DNA of 64,000 nucleotides. Origin: Cherax quadricarinatus. Taxonomy: Eukaryota; Arthropoda; Malacostraca; Decapoda; Parastacidae. Where the stretch lies: positions 6,244,200-6,308,199 of the forward strand of contig NC_091372.1 in NCBI RefSeq assembly GCF_038502225.1, written 5' to 3'. The translations under genes were made by a program, and so were the position numbers. The notes under the pieces are model-generated. The model was not told the DNA's origin. It ran no database searches and saw only the letters and a program-made list of their open reading frames with translations. This document shows positions 33,635 through 43,839 of this stretch, piece after piece (within the stretch, counting starts at the first letter, position 1; each line of letters starts with the position of its first letter).

Positions 33635-34840
33635 AGTTTTTTTTTTAACCCTTTCAGGGTCCGTCCCGTAGATCTACGGCTTTATGCTCAGGGTCCAAAC
33701 CGTAGATCTACGTCATGAGCTCAGCTCACTCTGATAAACTGTGAGTGGTACATTTGGGCCTAGATATGAGAGAATACATCTATGTGGTATGTGTGCACCA
33801 CATAAAACAGATCCTGCAACACACTGTGTATAATGAGAGAAAAAAAACTGAAATCATGATTTTTCGATTAAAACAGCGACTTTGCAGTGTTTTTTCGTAT
33901 GTTTTTTATAGTTGTATTTGCAATTTCTTGGTCTCATTTGATAGAATGGAAGACATATTACAGAAATAGAGATGATTTTGATTGGTTTTAGCACTGGAAA
34001 TGGCTTGAAACTGAGCTCAAAATAGCAGAAATGTTAAATTTTTGCCGATATTCAAGAGTAAACAAACGACCTCACACGTCTAATACACGCCAGCTGGTGG
34101 GTCTAATGTGCATTCACAAATATGGTGATGATATTTATACAATTATTACAGTATTGCATAACAGTAAATCTTCTATTTTTTGGTGTGAATAAAAATTCAT
34201 TATATGAATAAAAAATCAAAATGGAATTTATTTGTAAAGCCTCAAAACGTAACTAATGAACAGAGGAAATGTTAGTTTAGTTCCAGGAATACCTACATTG
34301 TTTATTCTGGACCCTATTTTGAAATTGGAATATTTTGAACTTTGTGTTAAATTGGCCAAATTAACAATTTCCGATCACTTTAATTTGTAGTTGAAACAGT
34401 TGACTTGGCTATTTCTTGTGCTCAGTCAATAGAATAGAAGTAATACTAGTGAAATAGCTAAGAATTTGGTTGACTGGAATAATGTAATTGGCCTAAAATG
34501 GGAGTCAAAGTCGGCAAAATCGCCGATTCGTAAATATTGCTGTCACATCAAAATTCGCGAGAGCATAATTTCGTCAATTTTCCATCAAATTTTGTACTTT
34601 TTGTTTTATTACCTTCACAAAAAGATTCTCTACCATTTCATAAGAAAAAATAACAAATTTTTTTTTTTGAAAATTCTTGGACACTGGGGCACCACTTCAG
34701 ATTTGGGCCTTGGACCCTGAAGGGGTTAACAAACCAGCTGCATCCCACCGAGGCAGGGAGGCCAAAAAAGAAAAACAAAAGTTTTTCTTTTTAAATTTAG
34801 TACTTTATACAGAAAAAAGGGTTACTACCCCTTTGCTCTA
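33635..34840 (-). mobile_element. bipartite LINE derivative, minus strand, split by a TTAA MITE
   Basis: A T tract at 33637-33646, then after the MITE a minus-strand tail (CATCCCACCGAGGCAGGGAG) and GGGTTACTACCCC at 34736-34840, match the bipartite element in reverse. The MITE evidently inserted into the T tract, which supplied TTAA. Confidence 0.55.
33649..34725. mobile_element. piggyBac-like MITE, 1077 bp, TTAA target
   Basis: The termini CCCTTTCAGGGTCC and GGACCCTGAAGGGG are inverted, and TTAA lies on both sides (33645-33648 and 34726-34729). TTAA target duplication and CCCTTT ends are typical of the piggyBac superfamily. There is no ORF of transposase length. A sub-terminal palindromic motif, CCGTAGATCTACG, occurs near 33667 and 33699. 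Confidence 0.83.
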
Positions 34841-34870
34841 AAATGTGTAGATTTATTATTTATTTATTAA

Positions 34871-36093
34871 CACACTGGCCAATTCCCACCAAGGCAGGGT
34901 GGCCCGAAAAAGAAAAACTTTACCATCATTCACTCCATCACTGTCTTGCCAGAAGGGTGCTTTACACTACAGTTTTTAAACTGCAACATTAACACCCCTC
35001 CTTCAGAGTGAAGGCACTGTACTTCCCATCTCCAGGATTCAAGTCCGGCCTGCCGGTTTCCCTGAATCCCTTCATAAATGCTACTTTGCTCACACTCCAA
35101 CAGCACGTCAAGTATTAAAAACCATTTGTCTCCATTCACTCCTATCAAACACACTCACCCATGCCTGCTGGAAGTCCAAGCCCCTCGCACATAAAACCTC
35201 CTTTACCCCTCCCTCCAACCTTTCCTAGGCCAACCCCTACCCCGCCTTCCTTCCACTACAGACTGATACACTCTTGAAGTCATTCTGTTTTGCTCCATTC
35301 TCTCTACATGTCCAAACCACCTCAACAACCCTTCCTCAGCCCTCTGGACAACAGTTTTGGTAATCCCGCACCTCCTCCTAACTTCCAAACTACGAATTCT
35401 CTGCATTATATTCACACCACACATTGCCCTCAGACATGACATCTCCACTGCCTCCAGCCTTCTCCTCGCTGCAACATTCATCACCCATGCTTCACACCCA
35501 TATAAGAGCGTTGGTAAAACTATACTCTCATACATTCCCCTCTTTGCCTCCAAGTACAAAGTTCTTTGTCTCCACAGACTCCTAAGTGCACCAGTCACCC
35601 TTTTCCCCTGATCAATTCTATGATTCACCTCATCTTTCATAGACCCATCCGCTGACACGTCCACTCCCAAATATCTGAATACATTCACCTCCTCCATACT
35701 CTCTCCCTCCAATCTGATATCCAATCTTTCATCACCTAATCTTTTTGTTATCCTCATAACCTTACTCTTTCCTGTATTCACTTTTAATTTTCTTCTTTTG
35801 CATACCCTACCAAATTCATCCACCAACCTCTGCAACTTCTCTTCAGAATCTCCCAAGAGCACAGTGTCATCAGCAAAGAGCAACTGTGACAACTCCCACT
35901 TTATGTGTGATTCTTTATCTTTTAACTCCGCACCACTTGCCAAGACCCTTGCATTTACTTCTCTTACAACCCCATCTATAAATATATTAAACAACCACGG
36001 TGACATCACACATCCTTGTCTAAGTCCTACTTTTACTGGGAAATAATCTCCCTCTTTCCTAGATACTCTAACTTGAGCCTCACTATCCTCGTT
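34871..36093 (-). mobile_element. RTE-like LINE copy D, 5'-truncated
   Basis: A minus-strand copy from the 3' end (ACACTGGCCAATTCCCACC on the plus strand) to a truncation in the RT domain, just before the motif B region. It encodes the 268-residue ORF at 36009-35203 and the 3'UTR. It is very similar to copies B, E and F. Confidence 0.88.
35203..36009 (-). pseudogene. LINE reverse transcriptase C-terminal part (copy D)
   Basis: It opens MMSPWLFNIFIDGVVREVNA and contains the LLFADDTVLLG box, VFRYLGVDVSADGSMKDEV, LPTLLYGCEAWVMNVA and LLRWFGHVERMEQ. The frame ends at GRGWPRKGWREG because of a 1-base loss relative to copy B (PLNLSS-type shift near 35205). It is 5'-truncated and not functional alone. 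Confidence 0.82.
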
Positions 36094-36448
36094 AAAAATA
36101 TTGGATAACCTTGAATAACAAATTCAGAGAGATTTGAAGATGGTTATTTTTTTTCCTGAATCTCACCCTTTTTAGCCCTGTTTTATCCCATATGACATGT
36201 AGTTTCCTTTTATTCTTAACAGTTTTAATGATGTTTCTTTACGTTCATATTATAAATTCACACATAATTACATGTTGAAACAATATTGCAAAATCGATCC
36301 ACAGTTTTGAGAGGAAATTTCCAACAGCATATCTTAATACATGTAATATTAGAAGATGTACTGAAATGCTGCCTGAAGTTTTCTCTCCAAATTGTGGGTG
36401 TTACAAAATGCAACATCCATAAAGTATAGACATCTCCAGAGACTACTA

Positions 36449-36503
36449 GCCCTTGTGGTTTAGCGCTTCTTTTTGATTATAATAATAATAATAATAATAA
36501 TAA
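36449..36503 (+). mobile_element. 55-bp micro-insertion of the I-LINE 3' end
   Basis: GCCCTTGTGGTTTAGCGCTT followed by CTTTTTGAT and a TAA-repeat tract is flanked by a perfect 14-bp duplication, TCCAGAGACTACTA (36435-36448 and 36504-36517). Only the last 30-odd bases of the LINE plus the repeat tract were copied. Confidence 0.88.
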
Positions 36504-36959
36504 TCCAGAGACTACTAAGTCAACTTATTGATCTCTATCATCTAGTCTGTTTCTGGTTTTGTAATAGTTTGTCAGAGAATATTCTAGTCCAGTTATCCTT
36601 TAAAATTAGAGACATTTCAGTAGTGCTTTGGGATTGCAACTGGATGAATATAAACTAACTAAATAAAATTTGAGATGTTTAGGTGGTAACAATTAAAAGT
36701 TAATATATTTTTTATTATTATCACACTGGCCGATTTCCACCAAGGCATGGTGGCCCGAAAAAGAAAAACTTTCACCATCATTCACTCCATCACTGTCTTG
36801 CCAGAAGGGTGCTTTACACTACAGTTTTTAAACTGCAACATTAACACCCCTCCTTCAGAGTGCAGGCACTGTACTTCCCATCTCCAGGACTCAAGTCCGG
36901 CCTGCCGGTTTCCCTGAACCCCTTCATAAATGTTACTTTGCTCACACTCCAACAGCACG

Positions 36960-39263
36960 TCAAGTATTAAAAACCATTTGTCTCCATTCACTCCTATCAA
37001 ACACGCTCACGCATGCCTGCTGGAAGTCCAAGCCCCTCGCACACAAAACCTCCTTTACCCCCTCTCTCCAACCTTTCCTAGGCTGACCCCTACCCCGCCT
37101 TCCTTCCTCTACAGACTGATACACTCTTGAAGTCATTCTGTTTCGCTCCATTCTCTCTACATGTCCGAACCACCTCAACAACCCTTCCTCAGCCCTCTGG
37201 ACAACAGTTTTGGTTATCCCGCACCTCCTCCTAACTTCCAAACTACGAATTCTCTGCATTATATTCACACCACACATTGCCCTCAGACATGACATCTCCA
37301 CTGCCTCCAGCCTTCTCCTCGCTGCAACATTCATCACCCATGCCTCACACCCATATAAGAGCGTTGGTAAAACTATACTCTCATACATTCCCCTCTTTGC
37401 CTCTAAGGACAAAGTTCTTTGTCTCCACAGACTCCTAAGTGCACCACTCACTCTTTTCCCCTCATCAATTCTATGATTCACCTCATCTTTCATAGACCCA
37501 TCCGCTGACACGTCCACTCCCAAATATCTGAATACATTCACCTCCTCCATACTCTCTCCCTCCAATCTGATATTCAATCTTTCATCATCTAATCTTTTTG
37601 TTATCCTCATAACCTTACTCTTTCCTGTATTCACCTTTAATTTTCTTCTTTTGCACACCCTACCAAATTCATCCACCAATCTCTGCAACTTCTCTTCAGA
37701 ATCTCCCAAGAGCACAGTGTCATCAGCAAAGAGCAGCTGTGACAACTCCCACTTTGTGTGTGATTCTTTATCTTTTAACTCCACGCCTCTTGCCAAGACC
37801 CTCGCATTTACTTCTCTTACAACCCCATCTATAAATATATTAAACAACCACGGTGACATCACACATCCTTGTCTAAGGCCTACTTTTACTGGGAAAAAAT
37901 TTCACTCTTTCCTACATACTCTAACTTGAGCCTCACTATCCTCGTAAAAACTCTTCACTGTCTTCAGTAACCTACCTCCTACACCATACACTTGCAACAT
38001 CTGCCACATTGCCCCCCTATCCACCTTGTCATACGCCTTTTCCAAATCCATAAATGCCACAAAGACCTCTTTAGCCTTATCTAAATACTGTTCACTTATA
38101 TGTTTCACTGTAAACACCTGGTCCACACACCCCCTACCTTTCCTAAAGCCTCCTTGTTCATCTGCTATCCTATTCTCCGTCTTACTCTTAATTCTTTCAA
38201 TAATAACTCTACCATACACTTTACCAGGTATACTCAGCAGACTTATCCCCCTATAATTTTTGCACTCTCTTTTATCCCCTTTGCCTTTATACAAAGGAAC
38301 TATGCATGCTCTCTGCCAATCCCTAGGTACCTTACCCTCTTCCATACATTTATTAAATAATTGCACCAACCACTCCAAAACTATATCCCCACCTGCTTTT
38401 AACATTTCTATCTTTATCCCATCAATCCCGGCTGCCTTACCCCCTTTCATTTTACCTACTGCCTCACGAACTTCCCCCACACTCACAACTGGCTCTTCCT
38501 CACTCCTACAAGATGTTATTCCTCCTTGTCCTATACACGAAATCACAGCTTCCCTATCTTCATCAACATTTAACAATTCCTCAAAATATTCCCTCCATCT
38601 TCCCAATACCTCTAACTCTCCATTTAATAACTCTCCTCTCCTATTTTTAACTGACAAATCCATTTGTTCTCTAGGCTTTCTTAACTTGTTAATCTCACTC
38701 CAAAACTTTTTCTTATTTTCAACAAAATTTGTTGATAACATCTCACCCACTCTCTCATTTGCTCTCTTTTTACATTGCTTCACCACTCTCTTAACCTCTC
38801 TCTTTTTCTCCATATACTCTTCCCTCCTTGCATCACTTCTACTTTCTAAAAACTTCTCATATGCTAACTTTTTCTCCCTTACCACTCTCTTTACATCATC
38901 ATTCCACCAATCGCTCCTCTTCCCTCCCGCACCCACTTTCCTGTAACCACAAACTTCTGCTGAACACTCTAACACTACATTTTTAAACCTACCCCATACC
39001 TCTTCGACCCCATTGCCTATGCTCTCATTAGCCCATCTATCCTCCAATAGCTGTTTATATCTTACCCTAACTGCCTCCTCTTTTAGTTTATAAACCTTCA
39101 CCTCTCTCTTCCCTGATACTTCTATTCTCCTTGTATCCCATCTACCTTTTACTCTCAGTGTAGCTACAACTAGAAAGTGATCTGATATATCTGTGGCCCC
39201 TCTATAAACATGTACATCCTGAAGTCTACTCAACAGTCTTTTATCTACCAATACATAATCCAT
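36960..39263 (-). pseudogene. LINE RT region of copy E, one frameshift
   Basis: The frame from 39263 to 37902 encodes the endonuclease end (DYVLVDKRLLSRLQD) through RT motif A (AFMDLEKAYDKVDRG) and FYEDSEAQVRVCRKE. It breaks in an A-rich run (GGGAAAAAATTTC near 37895). The rest, with motif B, FADDTVLLG and the C-terminal RWFGHVERME, continues at 37862-36960 and ends SEWRQMVFNT. Sequence is nearly the same as copies B and F. Confidence 0.85.
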
Positions 39264-42200
39264 GTAGTGCAGATGACAAGAAACAGATGATTGCTGATGT
39301 TATGAATGAAAAGAAGTTGGATGTCCTGGCCCTAAGCGAAATAAAGCTGAAGCGAGTAGGAGAGTTTCAGTGGGGGGAAATAAATGGGATTAAATCTGGA
39401 GTATCTGAGAGAGTTAGAGCAAAGGAAGGGGTAGCAGTAAAGTTAAATGATCAGTTATGGAAGGAGAAAAGAGAATATGAATGTGTAAATTCAAGAATTA
39501 TGTGGATTAAAGTAAAGGTTGGATGGGAGAAGTGGGTCATAATAAGCGTGTATGCACCTGGAGAAGAGAGGAATGCAGAGGAGAGAGAGAGAATTTGGGA
39601 GATGTTAAGTGAATGTATAGGAGCCTTTGAACCAAGTGAGAGAGTAATTGTGGTAGGGGACCTGAATGCTAAAGTAGGAGAAACTTTTAGAGAGGGTGTG
39701 GTAGGTAAGTTTGGGGTGCCAGGTGTAAATGATAATGGGAGCCCTTTGATTGAACTTTGTGTAGAAAGGGGTTTAGTTATAGGTAATACATATTTTAAGA
39801 AAAAGAGGATAAATAAGTATACAAGATATGATGTAGGGCGAAATGACAGTAGTTTGTTGGATTATGTATTGGTAGATAAAAGACTGTTGAGTAGACTTCA
39901 GGATGTACATGTTTATAGAGGGGCCACAGATATATCAGATCACTTTCTAGTTGTAGCTACACTGAGAGTAAAAGGTAGATGGGATACAAGGAGAATAGAA
40001 GCATCAGGGAAGAGAGAGGTGAAGGTTTATAAACTAAAAGAGGAGGCAGTTAGGGTAAGATATAAACAGCTATTGGAGGATAGATGGGCTAATGAGAGCA
40101 TAGGCAATGGGGTCGAAGAGGTATGGGGTAGGTTTAAAAATGTAGTGTTAGAGTGTTCAGCAGAAGTTTGTGGTTACAGGAAAGTGGGTGCGGGAGGGAA
40201 GAGGAGCGATTGGTGGAATGATGATGTAAGGGAGAAAAAGTTAGCATATGAGAAGTTTTTACAAAGTAGAAGTGATGCAAGGAGGGAAGAGTATATGGAG
40301 AAAAAGAGAGAGGTTAAGAGAGTGGTGAAGCAATGTAAAAAGAGAGCAAATGAGAGAGTGGGTAAGATGTTATCAACAAATTTTATTGAAAATAAGAAAA
40401 AGTTTTGGAGTGAGATTAACAAGTTAAGAAAGCCTAGAGAACAAATGGATTTGTCAGTTAAAAATAGGAGAGGAGAGTTATTAAATGGAGAGTTAGAGGT
40501 ATTGGGAAGATGGAGGGAATATTTTGAGGAATTGTTAAATGTTGATGAAGATAGGGAAGCTGTGATTTCGTGTATAGGGCAAGGAGGAATAACATCTTGT
40601 AGGAGTGAGGAAGAGCCAGTTGTGAGTGTGGGGGAAGTTCGTGAGGCAGTAGGTAAAATGAAAGGGGGTAAGGCAGCTGGGATTGATGGGATAAAGATAG
40701 AAATGCTAAAAGCAGGTGGGGATATAGTTTTGGAGTGGTTGGTGCAATTATTTAATAAATGTATGGAAGAGGGTAAGGTACCTAGGGATTGGCAGAGAGC
40801 ATGCATAGTTCCTTTGTATAAAGGCAAAGGGGATAAAAGAGAGTGCAAAAATTATAGGGGGATAAGTCTGCTGAGTACACCTGGTAAAGTGTATGGTAGA
40901 GTTATTATTGAAAGAATTAAGAGTAAGACGGAGAATAGGATAGCAGATGAACAAGGAGGCTTTAGGAAAGGTAGGGGGTGTGTGGACCAGGTGTTTACAG
41001 TGAAACATATAAGTGAACAGTATTTAGATAAGGCTAAAGAGGTCTTTGTGGCATTTATGGATTTGGAAAAGGCGTATGACAGGGTGGATAGGGGGGCAAT
41101 GTGGCAGATGTTGCAAGTGTATGGTGTAGGAGGTAGGTTACTGAAAGCAGTGAAGAGTTTTTACGAGGATAGTGAGGCTCAAGTTAGAGTATGTAGGAAA
41201 GAGGGAAATTATTTCCCAGTAAAAGTAGGCCTTAGACAAGGATGTGTGATGTCACCGTGGTTGTTTAATATATTTATAGATGGGGTTGTAAGAGAAGTAA
41301 ATGCGAGGGTCTTGACAAGAGGCGTGGAGTTAAAATATAAAGAATCACACACAAAGTGGGAGTTGTCACAGCTGCTCTTTGCTGATGACACTGTGCTCTT
41401 GGGAGATTCTGAAGAAAAGTTGCAGTGATTGGTGGATGAATTTGGTAGGGTGTGCAAAAGAAGAAAATTAAAGGTGAATACAGGAAAGAGTAAGGTTATG
41501 AGGATAACAAAATGATTAGGTGATGAAAGATTGAATATCAGATTGGAGGGAGAGAGTATGGAGGAGGTGAATGTATTCAGATATTTGGGAGTGGACGTGT
41601 CAGCGGATGGGTCTATGAAAGATGAGGTGAATCATAGAATTGATGAGGGAAAAAGAGTGGGTGGTGCACTTAGGAGTCTGTGGAGACAAAGAACTTTGTC
41701 CTTGGAGGCAAAGAGGGGAATGTATGAGAGTATAGTTTTACCAACGCTCTTATATGGGTGTGAGGCATGGGTGATGAATGTTGCAGCGAGGAGAAGGCTG
41801 GAGGCAGTGGAGATGTCATGTCTGAGGGCAATGTGTGGTGTGAATATAATGCAGAGAATTCGTAGTTTGGAAGTTAGGAGGAGGTGCGGGATTACCAAAA
41901 CTGTTGTCCAGAGGGCTGAGGAAGGGTTGTTGAGGTGGTTCGGACATGTAGAGAGAATGGAGCGAAACAGAATGACTTCAAGAGTGTATCAGTCTGTAGT
42001 GGAAGGAAAGCGGGGTAGGGGTCGGCCTAGGAAAGGTTGGAGAGAGGGGGTAAAGGAGGTTTTGTGTGCGAGGGGCTTGGACTTCCAGCAGGTATGCATG
42101 AGCGTGTTTGATAGGAGTGAATGGAGACAAATGGTTTTTAATACTTGACGTGCTGTTGGAGTGTGAGCAAAGTAACATTTATGAAGGGGTTCAGGGAAAC

Positions 42201-42418
42201 CGGCAGGCCGGACTTGAGTCCTGGAGATGGGAAGTACAGTGCCTGCACTCTGAAGGAGGGGTGTTAATGTTGCAGTTTAAAAACTGTAGTGTAAAGCACC
42301 CTTCTGGCAAGACAGTGATGGAGTGAATGATGGTGAAAGTTTTTCTTTTTCGGGCCACCCTGCCTTGGTGGGAATCGGCCAGTGTGATAATAAAAAAAAA
42401 AAAAAAAAAAAAAAAAAC
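39263..42418 (+). mobile_element. near-full-length RTE-like LINE copy F, inverted within E/G
   Basis: It starts TGTAGTGCAGATGACAAG, about the sixth codon of the family ORF, and ends TGATAATAAAAAAAA with a poly-A of about 28. AATCCA on both sides (39257-39262 and 42419-42424) is the likely target duplication. Segment 39858-42418 is the inverted near-copy of 39262-36711, so the locus is a large palindrome with a 595-bp spacer. Confidence 0.88.
39287..42148 (+). pseudogene. LINE endonuclease-RT of copy F, two point stops
   Basis: Nearly complete protein. The endonuclease motifs are LDVLALSEIKLK, VSVYAPGEERN, VVGDLNAKVGE, LLDYVLVDKR and SDHFLVV (residues about 1-230). The RT motifs are KAAGIDGI, YRGISLLSTPGK, FRKGRGCVDQ, AFMDLEKAYDRVDRG, GLRQGCVMSPWLFN and LLFADDTVLLG (to residue 705). 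A TGA at 41426-41428 replaces the Arg codon after EEKLQ, and a second TGA follows near 41512 (AAATGATTAGG, where relatives have AAAAGATTAGG). The C-terminal 205 residues continue open at 41531-42148. Both stops look like single-base changes. SEIK replaces SETK in the first endonuclease motif. Confidence 0.88.
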
Positions 42419-42515
42419 AATCCAACAAACTACTGTCATTTCGTCCTACATCATATCTTGTATACTTATTTATCCTCTTTTTCTTAAAATATGTATTACC
42501 TATAACTAAACCCCT

Positions 42516-43027
42516 TTATATACAAAGTTCAATCAAAGGGCTCCCATTATCATTTACACCTGGCACCCCAAACTTACCTACCACACCCTCTCTAAAAGTT
42601 TCTCCTACTTTAGCATTCAGGTCCCCTACTACAATTACTCTCTCACTTGGTTCAAAGGCTCCTATACATTCACTTACATCTCCCAAAATCTCTCTCTCTC
42701 CTCTGCATTCCTCTCTTCTCCAGGTGCATACACGCTTATTATGACCCACTTCTCACATCCAACCTTTACTTTAATCCACATAATTCTTGAATTTACACAT
42801 TCATATTCTCTTTTCTCCTTCCATAACTGATCATTCAACATTACTGCTACCCCTTCCTTTGCTCTAACTCTCTCAGATACTCCAGATTTAATCCCATTTA
42901 TTTCCCCCCACTGAAACTCCCCTACCCCCTTCAGCTTTGTTTCGCTTAGGGCCAGGACATCCAACTTCTTTTCATTCATAACATCAGCAATCATCTGTTT
43001 CTTGTCATCCGCACTACATCCATGCAC
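42516..43027 (-). pseudogene. LINE endonuclease N-terminus (copy G)
   Basis: MHGCSADDKKQMIADVMNEK opens the family ORF at 43027. It is followed by LDVLALSETKLKGVGEFQWG and VSVYAPGEERNAEERE. A shift near 42700 moves the frame; ECIGAFEPSERVIVVGDLNA and FGVPGVNDNGSPLIELC continue to 42516. This is the 5' part of the element whose RT is copy E. Confidence 0.85.
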
Positions 43028-43641
43028 ATTTAAGCATCCCAGTTTTATAAAGTTTTTCTTCTTCTCTTTTTTAGTAAATGTCTACAGGAGAAGGGGTTAC
43101 TAGCCCATTGCTCCCGGCATTTTAGTCGCCTCATACGACACGCATGGCTTACGGAGGAAAGATTCTTTTCCACTTCCCCATGGACAATAGAAGAAATAAA
43201 GAAGAACAAGAGCTATTTAGAAAAAGGAGAAAAACCTAGATGTATGTATATATATATGCATGTGCATGTCTGTGAAGTGTGACTAAAGTGTAAGTCGGAT
43301 TAGCAAGATATCCCTGTTATCTAGCGTGTTTATGAGACAGAAAAAGAAAACAGCAATCCTACCATCATGCAAAACAGTTACAGGTTTCTGTTTCACAGTC
43401 ATCTGGCAGGACGGTAGTACTTCCCTGGGTGGTTGCTGTCTACCAACCTACTACCTAAGTTAATATATTTGGTATAATTAAGGAGATAAGCTCCTACACT
43501 TCTCTTGGAATATAACTTGGTATACATTTATCTCATAGTTAAATTATACATATAATCGTATAGTGCTAAGGGCACATTTAATAAGTCTACTACCTACAAA
43601 TAATGGGTATGTTTCTATGATGAGATATACTGAAGTACATG

Positions 43642-43646
<5 letters not shown>

Positions 43647-43714
<68 letters not shown>
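43647..43714. repeat. (GT)n microsatellite, 34 units
   Basis: An uninterrupted TG repeat of 68 bp about 125 bp upstream of the terminal XRN1 exon. It lies within the intron. Confidence 0.97.
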
Positions 43715-43716
<2 letters not shown>

Positions 43717-43839
43717 CAGTAATGCTCACTATGTCTGAGCAAAACTCGACTTGGACTATAAGATTGTTCGTTGCATAACACGCAATATAGCAACCAGTAA
43801 AAGAATATTACAAGTTTAAACATTTTACTTTGCTTTCAG

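Larger units (their letters stand above)
36711..43456 (-). mobile_element. full-length RTE-like LINE (copies E+G) split by an inverted copy F
   Basis: Bracketed by a perfect 14-bp target duplication, AAGTTAATATATTT (36697-36710 and 43457-43470). On the minus strand the element reads: 5'UTR 43456-about 43030; endonuclease start 43027-42420; interruption by plus-strand copy F (39263-42418); then endonuclease end, RT and 3'UTR at 39262-36711. Without the insert it is about 3.6 kb, which gives the family's full length. The reading frame has at least two breaks (near 42700 and near 37905). Confidence 0.9.

Noticed and set aside
34466..34720. 84-codon plus-strand frame
   Set aside because: It lies inside a TTAA-flanked MITE and is not conserved in the other two copies.
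43544..43729. open frames of His/Thr or Cys/Val repeats
   Set aside because: Pure consequence of the (GT)n microsatellite.
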